Of a stretch of DNA of 64,000 bases, positions 8,250-16,638 are shown in pieces; the first letter of the stretch is position 1; the number at the start of each line of letters is the position of its first letter. The notes beneath the pieces were generated by a model. That model was not told where the DNA came from. It searched no databases and was given only the letters and a program-made list of their open reading frames with translations. The stretch covers positions 24,021-88,020 of the forward strand of contig WHTA01000018.1 in NCBI GenBank assembly GCA_009379825.1, written 5' to 3'. The position numbers were made by a program, and so were the translations under genes. Source of the DNA: Streptosporangiales bacterium. GTDB lineage: Bacteria > Actinomycetota > Actinomycetes > Streptosporangiales > WHST01.

Positions 8250-10058
8250 TCAGCGACTTGGGAGGACGATGTCGTACTCGTGGATCTTGCGGTACAGGGT
8301 GGCCCTGGATATGCCGAGCAGCGTGGCGGCGCGGAGCTTGTTGCCTTCGGCGTCGTCGAGGCTCTGGACGATCGCGTCGCGTTCTGCGGACTCCAGCCGG
8401 TTGAGTGGACGTTTGTTCAACACTCGGTACTCGGCCGGGAGGTCGGTCGGGCGGATGGTGCCGGCACGCCGGCGTCGCGCGACGTCCTTGAGCAGGTCGT
8501 AGAGCTGCGCGACGTTCCCCGGCCAGCTCGCGCGCATCAGCAGGTGCATGGCGGCCGGGGAGTACGTCAACCGGCCGCCGTAGCCGAGCTTGCTGAGCAG
8601 CAGCGGTACGAGCTCGCGGAGATCCTCGGAGCGCTGGCGCAGCGGCGGGACGTGGACGGTCCAGGGGAAGAGCGCGAGGAGGCCGGCCAGCCGGGTGTCC
8701 GTCGTGGCCTCCTTGGAGAGCGTCAGGGCCACCCAGGGTGCGTGCTCGCCGTGCCCGTTGACCATCTGTTCGAGGACCGTGGTGACGGCGTCGAGCCGGT
8801 CGCCCGACAGCCGGTCCGCGTTCCTGATGACGAAGGCGTCCACCGGGTCATCGACCAGCTCCTGCTGCAGCCGCAACGCCCAGTCGCCGTCGCCCTCGTC
8901 GGCGTCCACGGCCCGTAGCCGCCCTGTCGGCTGGTGTCGCTGCTGCGCGCAACGGGCCAACGTGTAGCGGCCGGTGCCGTGCTCGCCGGCCAGGATCACC
9001 CATTCGCCCCGGGCGTACGCAGCGTCGACGTCACGGCAGCACCGCAGCCACAGCGGCGTCGACCCGACCACGCCGGGGAGGAACATCGGTGGCGAGCCGC
9101 CGACCACGGCGCCCGAAGGCACGTCGTCCGCGTCGATCAGGTCGACGTGCAAGACGCCACCGTGCAGCCGGTCGGATCGGTCGCTGTGCAGCTGGCGACA
9201 GTGCAGCCGGGCCTTGCCGCCGGTGGGCAGCGAGACGCGGGTCGTCGTACTGTCACCCGTGGTCAACGCCTGCTCCGCGTGGGAGAGCACGACGGCCTGG
9301 TCGGCGGCGTCGAGCAGCTTTCGTGCCCGGTCGTTCATCATCACGAGGTCGTCGCTGAACGCGATCACGGCTCCGGTGCTGCGCTGGCATGCCCGCAGGT
9401 ACCCCTCGAACAGGGCGAGCTCGTGGTCGTGGGTGTGGGCCAACAGGCCCTGCCGGATCTGTTCGGCCGCCGTCCTCGCCAGCACCACGAGCAGCTCCCC
9501 GGCGTCCTTCCGCCAGCAGGTGAAGTCGACCGCGCCGAGCGTCTTGCCGGTGATCGGATGCCGAATGGGCGCACCCGCGCAGGCGAGGTTCTCCAGGTTC
9601 TCCGCGTAGTGCTCGTGGCCGAACACGTGGGTCGGCCGCCCCTCCTCGAGTGCGGTGCCGATGCCGTTGGTGCCGACGAATCGTTCGCCGTAGCTGAAGC
9701 CGGGTGCCAGCTCGACGCTCTCGAGATGTCGGTTGAGGTCTGGGTCGCCGCTCTGCCGGCTCAGCACCAGCCCCGTCTGGTCGGTGAGGATCAGGCTGAT
9801 CGACTGACCGCCCAGCGTGTCGCCGAGCCTCGTCAGCACCGGGCCGGCGGCGCGAACCAGGGGAGTCTCCAGGTCCTGGTCGGGTACGTACGGCAGCTCG
9901 ATCCGGTCGGCCGGCACCTGGAACTCGCGTGACCGCTGCCAGGAGGCGACGATCGTGTCACGCACCGTGCCCTGCTCGACGCGTTCCGAGGTGAGGAACC
10001 GGATGCGGTTCCGAGCGAGGTCAGGGTCGTCACCGCGGACCAACGAAGCGTCGTTCAT
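8250..10058 (-). CDS. AcoR/MimR-type transcriptional activator (GAF - degenerate AAA - Fis HTH)
   Basis: 602 aa. A GAF-like sensor domain spans about residues 70-220. A degenerate AAA+ region follows, with Walker-A-like GEHGTGRYT and R-finger region LRQRSEDL. The C-terminus is a Fis-type helix-turn-helix (LRAATLLGISRATLYRKI). The sigma-54 contact motif GAFTGA is not visible, so it probably does not work as a classical RpoN activator. The ATG at 10058 has GGGAGG upstream; the open frame upstream reads through the operator. It is divergent from the propane monooxygenase genes. Homologues such as MimR activate propane monooxygenase operons in mycobacteria; the same role here is inferred from position. 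Confidence 0.85.
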   Translation of the reverse strand: MNDASLVRGDDPDLARNRIRFLTSERVEQGTVRDTIVASWQRSREFQVPADRIELPYVPDQDLETPLVRAAGPVLTRLGDTLGGQSISLILTDQTGLVLSRQSGDPDLNRHLESVELAPGFSYGERFVGTNGIGTALEEGRPTHVFGHEHYAENLENLACAGAPIRHPITGKTLGAVDFTCWRKDAGELLVVLARTAAEQIRQGLLAHTHDHELALFEGYLRACQRSTGAVIAFSDDLVMMNDRARKLLDAADQAVVLSHAEQALTTGDSTTTRVSLPTGGKARLHCRQLHSDRSDRLHGGVLHVDLIDADDVPSGAVVGGSPPMFLPGVVGSTPLWLRCCRDVDAAYARGEWVILAGEHGTGRYTLARCAQQRHQPTGRLRAVDADEGDGDWALRLQQELVDDPVDAFVIRNADRLSGDRLDAVTTVLEQMVNGHGEHAPWVALTLSKEATTDTRLAGLLALFPWTVHVPPLRQRSEDLRELVPLLLSKLGYGGRLTYSPAAMHLLMRASWPGNVAQLYDLLKDVARRRRAGTIRPTDLPAEYRVLNKRPLNRLESAERDAIVQSLDDAEGNKLRAATLLGISRATLYRKIHEYDIVLPSR

Positions 10059-10139
10059 AGGGCCTCCCACCCCCGACGGAGGACAGCTCGGCCTGCGGAC
10101 ACCGGTCGTCCTCGACACCAGCCTATAGCGGTGACGGCA

Positions 10140-10168
10140 GCCGGGTGTCTCAGATTGAGACACCCGGC
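10140..10168. promoter_or_regulatory. Perfect 13-bp inverted repeat, probable operator of the divergent activator
   Basis: Arms at 10140-10152 and 10156-10168 are exact reverse complements around GAT; the core is GTCTCA-N3-TGAGAC. It lies 81 bases upstream of the activator start and 54 bases upstream of the small gene at 10223. The same core with the same spacing recurs before prmA at 10486-10500. Confidence 0.75.
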
Positions 10169-10222
10169 GGACCGTGACGGCCGTCTGATGGTTAGTAACA
10201 CCTCGAGCCGTGAGGAGCTCCG

Positions 10223-10432
10223 ATGGTGACCGAGGAACCGTCAGCGGAGACGTACAACCCGTGGACCATCGTCAACCTCGTGTTCCACCACCTGGTGGCG
10301 CACGGGCGCCATCCGACCCTCGGCGACCCGGGCGATCCCGGCGAACCCGCCGCGGCCCTGCTGCGCGCACTGGGGGTCCAGCCGACCGTCGAGGCCGGCG
10401 CGCAGGCCGCGCGTGCCAGACGCGACCGCTAG
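10223..10432 (+). CDS. 69-aa conserved-looking small protein preceding prmA
   Basis: The ATG has GAGGAG six bases upstream. The N-terminal half is compact and amphipathic (NPWTIVNLVFHHLVAHG) followed by a Pro/Gly-rich turn and a helix AAALLRALGV; the tail is Ala/Arg-rich. No membrane segment, no cysteines, no known domain. It is flanked on both sides by the two GTCTCA-N3-TGAGAC sites, so it is probably expressed with the propane genes. Function unknown. Confidence 0.6.
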   Translation: MVTEEPSAETYNPWTIVNLVFHHLVAHGRHPTLGDPGDPGEPAAALLRALGVQPTVEAGAQAARARRDR

Positions 10433-10485
10433 CTCGCTGACCTGCGCGCAAGCATGTTCGACGAGCCGTGAGCGCATCCGAACCT

Positions 10486-10500
10486 GTCTCATATTGAGAC
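10486..10500. promoter_or_regulatory. Second GTCTCA-N3-TGAGAC site, upstream of prmA
   Basis: A 6-bp perfect dyad with a 3-base spacer lies 69 bases before the prmA start. Core and spacing match the 13-bp dyad at 10140-10168, whose centre is 339 bases away. No -24/-12 (GG-N10-GC) sigma-54 promoter was seen between this site and prmA. Confidence 0.65.
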
Positions 10501-10511
10501 CGATGCACGGT

Positions 10512-10552
10512 CGGTTCCGGGTTGTAATCACCGGTACGGGTCGCCGGAACCG
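10512..10552 (+). promoter_or_regulatory. Leader hairpin just before the prmA ribosome-binding site
   Basis: CGGTTCCGG (10512-10520) pairs exactly with CCGGAACCG (10544-10552), leaving a 23-base loop. The stem ends about seven bases before the AAGGAG that serves prmA. It could influence mRNA stability or translation, or be incidental in GC-rich DNA. Confidence 0.4.
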
Positions 10553-10569
10553 GCCGGTAAGGAGTCATC

Positions 10570-12222
10570 ATGAGCCGCCAAAGCGTGGCGAGAGCGCATC
10601 AGAAGATTCAAGAACTGTCCTGGGAGCCGGCGTACCACGAGCCGGTGTCGCACTACGGGACCGACTACACGTTCCAGAAGGCCAGCAAGAAGGACCCACT
10701 CAAGCAGGTCCTGCGGTCGTACTTCCCTATGCAGGAGGAGAAGGACCACCGGGTGTACGGCGCCGAGGACGGCGCGATCCGCGGCAACATGTTCCGGCAG
10801 GTCCAGGAGCGATGGCTGGAGTGGCAGAAGCTGTTCCTGAGCATCATCCCGCTGCCGGAGATCTCGGCGGCACGTGCGATGCCACTGCTGTTCCGTACGG
10901 TGCCGAACCCAGAGCTGCACAACGGACAAGCGATCCAGATGATCGACGAGGTCCGACACTCGACGATTCAGCAGAACCTGAAGCGTCTGTACATGAACAA
11001 CTACATCGACCCCGCGGGGTTCAACAGCAGTCTCCGCAACTTCCAGAACGACTACTGCGGCACCATCGGGCGCCAGTTCGCGGAGGGCTTCATCACCGGT
11101 GACGCGATCACTGCCGCGAGCATCTACCTGACGATCGTCGCGGAGACCGCGTTCACCAACACGCTGTTCGTCGCCATGCCGGCCGAGGCCGCGGCCAACG
11201 GCGACTACCTGCTGCCCACGGTATTCCACTCCGTGCAGTCCGACGAGTCCCGGCACATCAGCAACGGCTACGCCACCCTCCTGATGGCGTTGTCCGACGA
11301 GGGCAACCACCAGCTGCTCGAGCGGGACCTGCGCTACGCGTGGTGGAACAACCACCGGGTCGTCGACGCGGCGATCGGCACCTTCATCGAGTACGGCACG
11401 AAGGACCGCCGCAAGGACCGGGAGAGCTACGCCGAGATGTGGCGACGGTGGATCTACGACGACTACTACCGCAGCTATCTCGTCCCCCTGGAGAAGTACG
11501 GTCTCACCATCCCGCACGACCTCATCGAGGAGTCGTGGAACCAGATCTGGAACAAGGGCTACGTGCACGAGGTCGCGCAGTTCTTCGCCACCGGGTGGCT
11601 CGCCAACTACTGGCGCATCGACCCGATGACGGACAAGGACTTCGAGTGGTTCGAGGAGAAGTATCCGGGCTGGTACGACAAGTACGGCAAGTGGTGGGAG
11701 AACTACAACCGCCTGTCCTATCCGAACGGGCACAACCCGATCGCGCTCGAGGACGTCGACTACGTCTACCCACACAGGTGCTGGACCTGCATGGTGCCGT
11801 GCCTGGTGCGGGAGGACATGGTCGTCGACAAGGTCCAGGGGCAGTGGCGTACCTACTGCCACGAGGCCTGCCGGTGGACCGACGCAGAGGCGTTCCGGCC
11901 GATGTACCAGGGCCGGCAGACGCCGAACATGGGCCAGCTCATCGGTTCGCGTGAGTGGGAGACGCTCTACCACGGCTGGAACTGGGCGGACGTGGTCTCG
12001 GACATGGGGTTCGTGCGTGACGACGGCAAGACGCTGGTCGCGCAGCCGCACCTCGACCTCGACCCGAAGAAGATGTGGACGCTGGACCACCTGCGCCGCT
12101 GCCCGCCGCTGCAGAGCCCCAACGTCCTGCTGAACCAGATGACCGACGCGGAGCGGGACGCGTTCGTCGCCGACTACAACCGACAGGGCCCCGCTGGCCG
12201 ACCATCTTCGGCCAAGTCCTGA
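10570..12222 (+). CDS. prmA: Propane monooxygenase hydroxylase large subunit
   Basis: Catalytic alpha subunit of a soluble di-iron monooxygenase, 550 aa; family members oxidise propane (mainly to 2-propanol) and some also phenol or acetone. Carboxylate and His ligands of the di-iron site are visible: Glu97 (PLPEISAAR), Glu127/His130 (IDEVRH), Glu192 (IVAETAF) and Glu226/His229 (SDESRH). AAGGAG precedes the ATG. It heads the prmABCD order (hydroxylase large, reductase, hydroxylase small, coupling protein), followed by the accessory genes typical of actinobacterial propane clusters. Regulation is probably through the GTCTCA sites and the divergent activator. Confidence 0.93.
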   Translation: MSRQSVARAHQKIQELSWEPAYHEPVSHYGTDYTFQKASKKDPLKQVLRSYFPMQEEKDHRVYGAEDGAIRGNMFRQVQERWLEWQKLFLSIIPLPEISAARAMPLLFRTVPNPELHNGQAIQMIDEVRHSTIQQNLKRLYMNNYIDPAGFNSSLRNFQNDYCGTIGRQFAEGFITGDAITAASIYLTIVAETAFTNTLFVAMPAEAAANGDYLLPTVFHSVQSDESRHISNGYATLLMALSDEGNHQLLERDLRYAWWNNHRVVDAAIGTFIEYGTKDRRKDRESYAEMWRRWIYDDYYRSYLVPLEKYGLTIPHDLIEESWNQIWNKGYVHEVAQFFATGWLANYWRIDPMTDKDFEWFEEKYPGWYDKYGKWWENYNRLSYPNGHNPIALEDVDYVYPHRCWTCMVPCLVREDMVVDKVQGQWRTYCHEACRWTDAEAFRPMYQGRQTPNMGQLIGSREWETLYHGWNWADVVSDMGFVRDDGKTLVAQPHLDLDPKKMWTLDHLRRCPPLQSPNVLLNQMTDAERDAFVADYNRQGPAGRPSSAKS

Positions 12223-12253
12223 CCGTTCGACCGTCGATCCCGACCGTAGAGAG

Positions 12254-13309
12254 ATGACCATGGGCGAGAAGCACAAGGTGACCTTCGAACCGGTCGGGAT
12301 CGACATCGAGGTCGACGAGGAGCAGACGATCCTGCGCGCGGCCGCGGAGCAGGGCGTGATGCTCATGCACGGCTGCAAGGAGGGCCAGTGCGCGTCGTGC
12401 AAGTCGTTCGTACTCGACGGTGACGACATCGAGCTCGACCGGTACTCCACCTTCGCGCTGCCCGACTTCGAGAAGGAGGAGGGCTACACCCTGCTGTGCC
12501 GGACGCACGCGTACGAGGACCTCGTCGTCGAGCTGCTCAACTACGACGAGGAGATGATCAAGTCCGGCCTGCCCATCCAGCACGCCGACGTGGAGGTCGT
12601 GAGCAAGGACAATGTGACGCACGACATCAGGCACCTCGTGGTGCGCCTCGTGGAGCCGTCGACGTTGAAGTTCTTCCCCGGCCAGTACGTGGACTTCACC
12701 GTGCCCGGCCACGACGCAACGCGTTCGTTCTCCATGGCGAACACATCCAGCGCGGACACCGGCCTGCTGGAGTTCGTCATAAAGATCTACCCGGACGGCA
12801 TGTTCTCCAACTTCCTCGACACCCAGCTGGCCGTCGGCGACCGGTTGGAGATCACCGGGCCTTTCGGCGTGTTCACGTTGCGGGACAACCCGGAAACGGA
12901 GCTGATCTTCCTCGGCGGGGGTGCCGGGATGGCGCCGATCCTGTCGCTGCTGCGTTCCATGGCGGAACGCGGTATCGACCGGCCGGCCTCGTTCTACTAC
13001 GGCGCCAGGCGCCGGCAGGACCTGTGCTTCGAGGACGAACTGGCCACCCTGGCGGAGACGCTGCCCGCCTTCCGGTACGTCCCCGCCCTGTCCGAGCCGG
13101 CGAACGAGGAGGCATGGGACGGCGAGGTCGGGCTGATCACCGACGTGTTGGAGCGGATGACGGGGGACCTCTCCGGTGCCGACGCCTACGTGTGCGGACC
13201 GCCGCCCATGGTGGAAGCCGCGCTGGCTCTGCTGCCCACGCTCGGGGTCGCGGAGAAGCGGATCTTCTACGACAAGTTCACCACCACCGGTGACGCCGAC
13301 GAGAGCTAG
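12254..13309 (+). CDS. prmB: Propane monooxygenase reductase
   Basis: NADH-dependent electron-transfer subunit, 351 aa, feeding the di-iron hydroxylase. An N-terminal plant-type 2Fe-2S ferredoxin domain has Cys41, Cys46, Cys49 (CKEGQCASC) and Cys82 (LLCRTH). A flavin domain (TRSFSM, like RxYS) and a nucleotide-binding domain (GGGAGMAPILSL) follow, and the C-terminus carries the conserved CGPPPMVEAA. Starts 31 bases after prmA. An internal ATG at codon 3 is an alternative start. Confidence 0.93.
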   Translation: MTMGEKHKVTFEPVGIDIEVDEEQTILRAAAEQGVMLMHGCKEGQCASCKSFVLDGDDIELDRYSTFALPDFEKEEGYTLLCRTHAYEDLVVELLNYDEEMIKSGLPIQHADVEVVSKDNVTHDIRHLVVRLVEPSTLKFFPGQYVDFTVPGHDATRSFSMANTSSADTGLLEFVIKIYPDGMFSNFLDTQLAVGDRLEITGPFGVFTLRDNPETELIFLGGGAGMAPILSLLRSMAERGIDRPASFYYGARRRQDLCFEDELATLAETLPAFRYVPALSEPANEEAWDGEVGLITDVLERMTGDLSGADAYVCGPPPMVEAALALLPTLGVAEKRIFYDKFTTTGDADES

Positions 13310-13327
13310 CACCGAAGGAAGAAGCGG

Positions 13328-14497
13328 ATGACAACGACAACACAACGAAGTGTGCCGAAGCCCGTCTTCACGGACGCCGAGGCCGGCGCGAAGGTCTTCC
13401 CCGACTCGGACGCCCGCCGGTTCAACTACTTCACGGCACAGAAACGCAAGCAGAGCCACTACGAGGACGTGACCGTCGAAGTGCAACCCGACCCGAGGCA
13501 CTACCTCGCCCAGGGTTGGCTCTACGGGTTCTCCGACGGCAAGGGCGGGTACCCGCTGGAGTGGACTGAGCTGAAGGCCTGGGGGTCCGACCGGCCGGTA
13601 CCGAAGCGGTCGCCGGGCTCGGGTGGCCAGGGGTACGAGTGGCCCGCGCTCGGCTGGCACGAGTTCCGTGACCCCAACGAGGAGTGGGAGCTGACGCTGT
13701 ACCGCTACAACTCCAACGTGGTACGTCAGCTCAACCAGAACGTCGACGCGGCACGGCAGGCCAAGGCGTTCGACCAGTGGAACCCGAACTGGGTGCAGTT
13801 CGTCGCGCACCACGTCGGTGCGTGGATGCACGTCGACCACGGGCTCGGGCTCTACCTGTTCGCCAACGCCAACCGCAGAGCTCCGACGAACATGCACAAC
13901 AACGCGATCTCCGTGAACAGCATGCACAGGATCCGCGCCGCCCAGGACCTCGCGCTGTACAACCTGACCCTCAGCGAGGAGATCTCGGAGTTCGACGGTA
14001 CGGCGCACGTCGAGACCTGGAACGAGGACCCGGCCTGGCAGGGCGTAAGGGAGACGGCCGAACAGCTGACCACGATCTGGGACTGGTGCGAGGCCGTGTT
14101 CGCCGCGAACATCGTCTTCGAGCCGCTCGTCGGGGAGCTGTTCCGCAGCAACATGGTCCAGCAGGCGGCACCGGCGAACGGGGACTTCGTCACACCGACG
14201 CTGGTGGGCGCGGAGGAGTACGACTACGCGGAACGCGACCTGCGCTACACGAAGCCGATGTTCCGGCTGCTGATCGACGACAAGGAGTTCGCCGACCACA
14301 ACAGGAAGATCATGCAGCGCTGGCTGGCGGACTGGGTGCCGCGGTGCATCACCGCGGCGAGGACGCTGCAGTCGCTGTGGTCACTGCCGGACGCGAAGCC
14401 ACCGCGCTTCGAGGACGGCCTCGACCGTGCCAAGAGCCGCTTCGTCGGCATCTTGTCCGAACTGGATCTGCAGACACCGAAGGAGCTGGCCCAGTGA
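13328..14497 (+). CDS. prmC: Propane monooxygenase hydroxylase small subunit
   Basis: 389-aa beta subunit of the di-iron hydroxylase, paralogous in fold to the alpha subunit but without a full metal site. Family sequence includes KAFDQWNPNWVQFVAHHVGAW in the middle and the helix RWLADWVPRCITAARTL near the C-terminus. The start follows GAAGGAAGAAG. It lies 18 bases after prmB and overlaps prmD by four bases (GTGA). Confidence 0.92.
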   Translation: MTTTTQRSVPKPVFTDAEAGAKVFPDSDARRFNYFTAQKRKQSHYEDVTVEVQPDPRHYLAQGWLYGFSDGKGGYPLEWTELKAWGSDRPVPKRSPGSGGQGYEWPALGWHEFRDPNEEWELTLYRYNSNVVRQLNQNVDAARQAKAFDQWNPNWVQFVAHHVGAWMHVDHGLGLYLFANANRRAPTNMHNNAISVNSMHRIRAAQDLALYNLTLSEEISEFDGTAHVETWNEDPAWQGVRETAEQLTTIWDWCEAVFAANIVFEPLVGELFRSNMVQQAAPANGDFVTPTLVGAEEYDYAERDLRYTKPMFRLLIDDKEFADHNRKIMQRWLADWVPRCITAARTLQSLWSLPDAKPPRFEDGLDRAKSRFVGILSELDLQTPKELAQ

Positions 14498-14865
14498 CGA
14501 CTTTCAAGACGGCAGAGAGCCCGTTCGAGCGCAACAACACCGCCTCCAACAAGTGTGGCTTCACCCTGATGAACAACCAGGTCGGCGTGATCGTCGCCGA
14601 GGTGATGGGACGCAAGGAGAACGTCACCATCACGCCGTTGCCGTCGATGATCAGGGTCGACGCCAAGGGCCGGATGGACGTCGTCTACAGCGAGATCGAC
14701 GAGGCTGCGGGCGAGGAGGACGGCTGGTTCAACGCGGCGGAGTTCGAGGAGAGCATGTCCACCCACTACGGGCGCATGATCCACCAGGACGACCGCACCA
14801 TCATGTTCGCGAACCCCGAAGACGCCGCCGAGTTCCTCGACTTCGATCTCGTGGCTCGCTCGTAG
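14494..14865 (+). CDS. prmD: Propane monooxygenase coupling (effector) protein
   Basis: 123 aa, MmoB/DmpM-type regulatory protein that binds the hydroxylase and couples NADH use to substrate oxidation. The middle of the protein (CGFTLMNNQVGVIVAEVM) and the acidic C-terminus fit the family; no cofactor residues are expected. GTG start at 14494 overlaps the prmC stop as GTGA, with AAGGAG eight bases upstream. Confidence 0.9.
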   Translation: MTTFKTAESPFERNNTASNKCGFTLMNNQVGVIVAEVMGRKENVTITPLPSMIRVDAKGRMDVVYSEIDEAAGEEDGWFNAAEFEESMSTHYGRMIHQDDRTIMFANPEDAAEFLDFDLVARS

Positions 14866-14878
14866 CAGGGAGGTTGCC

Positions 14879-15916
14879 GTGTACGAGAAGGACGGCGAGA
14901 AGTACTTCGTGGTCGACGGCCACACCCACTTCTGGGACGCCAGCCCGGCCAACTGGATCCCCGGCCAGGAGCAATACGCGAAGGGCTGGATCGAGTGCTT
15001 CCACGCCTACCAGGGTCTCGGTCCGCCCGAGACGCACTGGTCGCTGGAGGAGTTCCAGAAGTACTCGGAAGAAAGGATGATGAAGGACGTCTTCGAGGAC
15101 GGGCACGTCGACGTCGCCATCTTCCAGCCGACGAACCTAAGGCAGTGGTACAAGAACGGGTTCAACACGACGGAGGTCGATGGCGCACTGGCCGAGAAGC
15201 ACCCCGGCCGGTTCGTCGTGAACACCACGTGGGACCCGCGCGACGGCGACCGCGGCCTGGACGTGCTGGAGGAGAACGTCGAGCGTTGGGGTTGCAAGGG
15301 CGTCAAGCTCTACACGGCGGAGTGGAAGGGCGACTCACGTGGCTGGAGCCTGAAGAGCGACGAGTCCGCCCGTTACCTGGCGAAGTGCCAGGCGCTCGGG
15401 GTGACGAACATCCACGTGCACAAGGGTCCGACGATCTGGCCGCTCGACAAGGATGCCTTCGACGTGTCGGACATCGACTTCGCGGCGACGAACTTCCCTG
15501 AGCTGAACTTCGTCGTCGAGCACGTCGGTCTGCCGAGGATCGAGGACTTCTGCTTCATGGCGACCCAGGAGCCCAACGTCTATGCCGGTCTCGCCGTCGT
15601 GGTCGGTGGGCTGATGCACGCCAGGCCGCGGTTCTTCGCCAAGGTCATGGGTGAGCTGATGTTCTGGCTGGGGGAGGACAAGCTGGTGTTCGGCGCGGAC
15701 TACGCCATCTGGGAGCCACGCTGGCAGGTCGAGGGCTTCGTGGACTGGCAGATGCCGGACAGTGAGGAGTTCGCCGACTATTCGCCGTTGAGTGTTACGG
15801 CGAAGAAGAAGATCCTCGGTCTGAACGCCGCGCGCCTCTACGACATCGAGATCCCGGCAGAGCTCCGCCCCGAGGCGGTACCGACGGAGACGCCGGTCGG
15901 CGTTCCAGGGCAGTGA
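14879..15916 (+). CDS. Amidohydrolase-family protein of the propane cluster
   Basis: 345 aa, amidohydrolase-2 (TIM-barrel) family. The N-terminal metal-binding motif DGHTHFW places His15 and His17; a later HVHKGP and EHVGLPR supply further candidate ligands. GGGAGG precedes the GTG start. An amidohydrolase at this position is a standing feature of actinobacterial propane/phenol monooxygenase clusters, but its substrate is not established. Suggested roles include hydrolysis or decarboxylation of a downstream intermediate, or help in assembly; neither can be decided from sequence. Confidence 0.8.
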   Translation: MYEKDGEKYFVVDGHTHFWDASPANWIPGQEQYAKGWIECFHAYQGLGPPETHWSLEEFQKYSEERMMKDVFEDGHVDVAIFQPTNLRQWYKNGFNTTEVDGALAEKHPGRFVVNTTWDPRDGDRGLDVLEENVERWGCKGVKLYTAEWKGDSRGWSLKSDESARYLAKCQALGVTNIHVHKGPTIWPLDKDAFDVSDIDFAATNFPELNFVVEHVGLPRIEDFCFMATQEPNVYAGLAVVVGGLMHARPRFFAKVMGELMFWLGEDKLVFGADYAIWEPRWQVEGFVDWQMPDSEEFADYSPLSVTAKKKILGLNAARLYDIEIPAELRPEAVPTETPVGVPGQ

Positions 15917-16638
15917 CGAACACCTCGGCGGTCCGGCCCCAGGCTGACAGGGCGGCGGTTGCGCACGCCGTCCTGTCGGCCCTGGCCGCAGTGCGCGATC
16001 CGGAGCTGGACCGCCCGGTGACCGAGCTCGGGTTCGTCGCGCACTGCACGGTGACGGAAACCGGTGTGGCACGGGTGCGCCTGCGCCTGCCCACGTACTT
16101 CTGCGCGCCGAACTTCGCCTTCCTGATGGTGGCGGATGCCGACGACGCGGTGCGCGGAGTACCCGAGGTGACGGGCGCGGACGTCCAGCTCGTGGACCAC
16201 TTCGCCGCCGACGTGATCAACGCGGGAGTCGCGGCACGGTCCGGCTTCGTTGCGTCCTTCGCCGACGAGGCGGCGGGCGAGCTGGACGAGCTGCGGGCCG
16301 ACTTCCTGCGCAAGGCGGTGCTGGCAGGGGCCGACCGGGTGTCCAGGGCGATGGTGGCCGCGGGCACCGACCCGTCCCGGCTCGCAGACCTGACCCTCGG
16401 TGACGCTCCCGCCGGCCCGGACACCGACCGCCTGCGCGCACGCAGGACCGAGCTCGGACTGCCTGCGGCGGACACCGATCCGTTGCTCGTCGACGCCACG
16501 ACAGGTGCGGCGGTAGAGGCGGCGGAGCTGCGTACGTATCTGGGCCGGGCCAGGTTGACCAGGGTGAGTCAGGAGGCGAACACCGGAGTGTGCATCGGCA
16601 TGCTGCGGGCTCGCTACGGGAACGAGGTGACGACATGA
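15913..16638 (+). CDS. DUF59/MIP18-type metal-sulfur cluster assembly protein
   Basis: 241 aa. The N-terminal half (residues about 15-100) is a DUF59 domain like PaaD and SufT: VRDPELDRPVTELGFV, then a segment ending LPTYFCAPNFAFLM with a conserved Cys. The C-terminal half has no recognised domain. The gene is coupled to the amidohydrolase upstream (GTGA) and to the dehydrogenase downstream (ATGA). DUF59 proteins serve Fe-S or metal-cofactor insertion, so it may help mature the PrmB 2Fe-2S or the di-iron hydroxylase; this is inferred. Confidence 0.75.
   Translation: MTNTSAVRPQADRAAVAHAVLSALAAVRDPELDRPVTELGFVAHCTVTETGVARVRLRLPTYFCAPNFAFLMVADADDAVRGVPEVTGADVQLVDHFAADVINAGVAARSGFVASFADEAAGELDELRADFLRKAVLAGADRVSRAMVAAGTDPSRLADLTLGDAPAGPDTDRLRARRTELGLPAADTDPLLVDATTGAAVEAAELRTYLGRARLTRVSQEANTGVCIGMLRARYGNEVTT

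Noticed and set aside
10059..10569. Sigma-54 promoter for the propane genes
   Set aside because: No GG-N10-GC element at suitable spacing was found on either strand between the activator and prmA.
10528..14299. Two long minus-strand frames across prmA-prmD
   Set aside because: They are antisense to the four monooxygenase genes, with no recognisable domains and low-complexity Val/Leu/Arg/His-rich composition.
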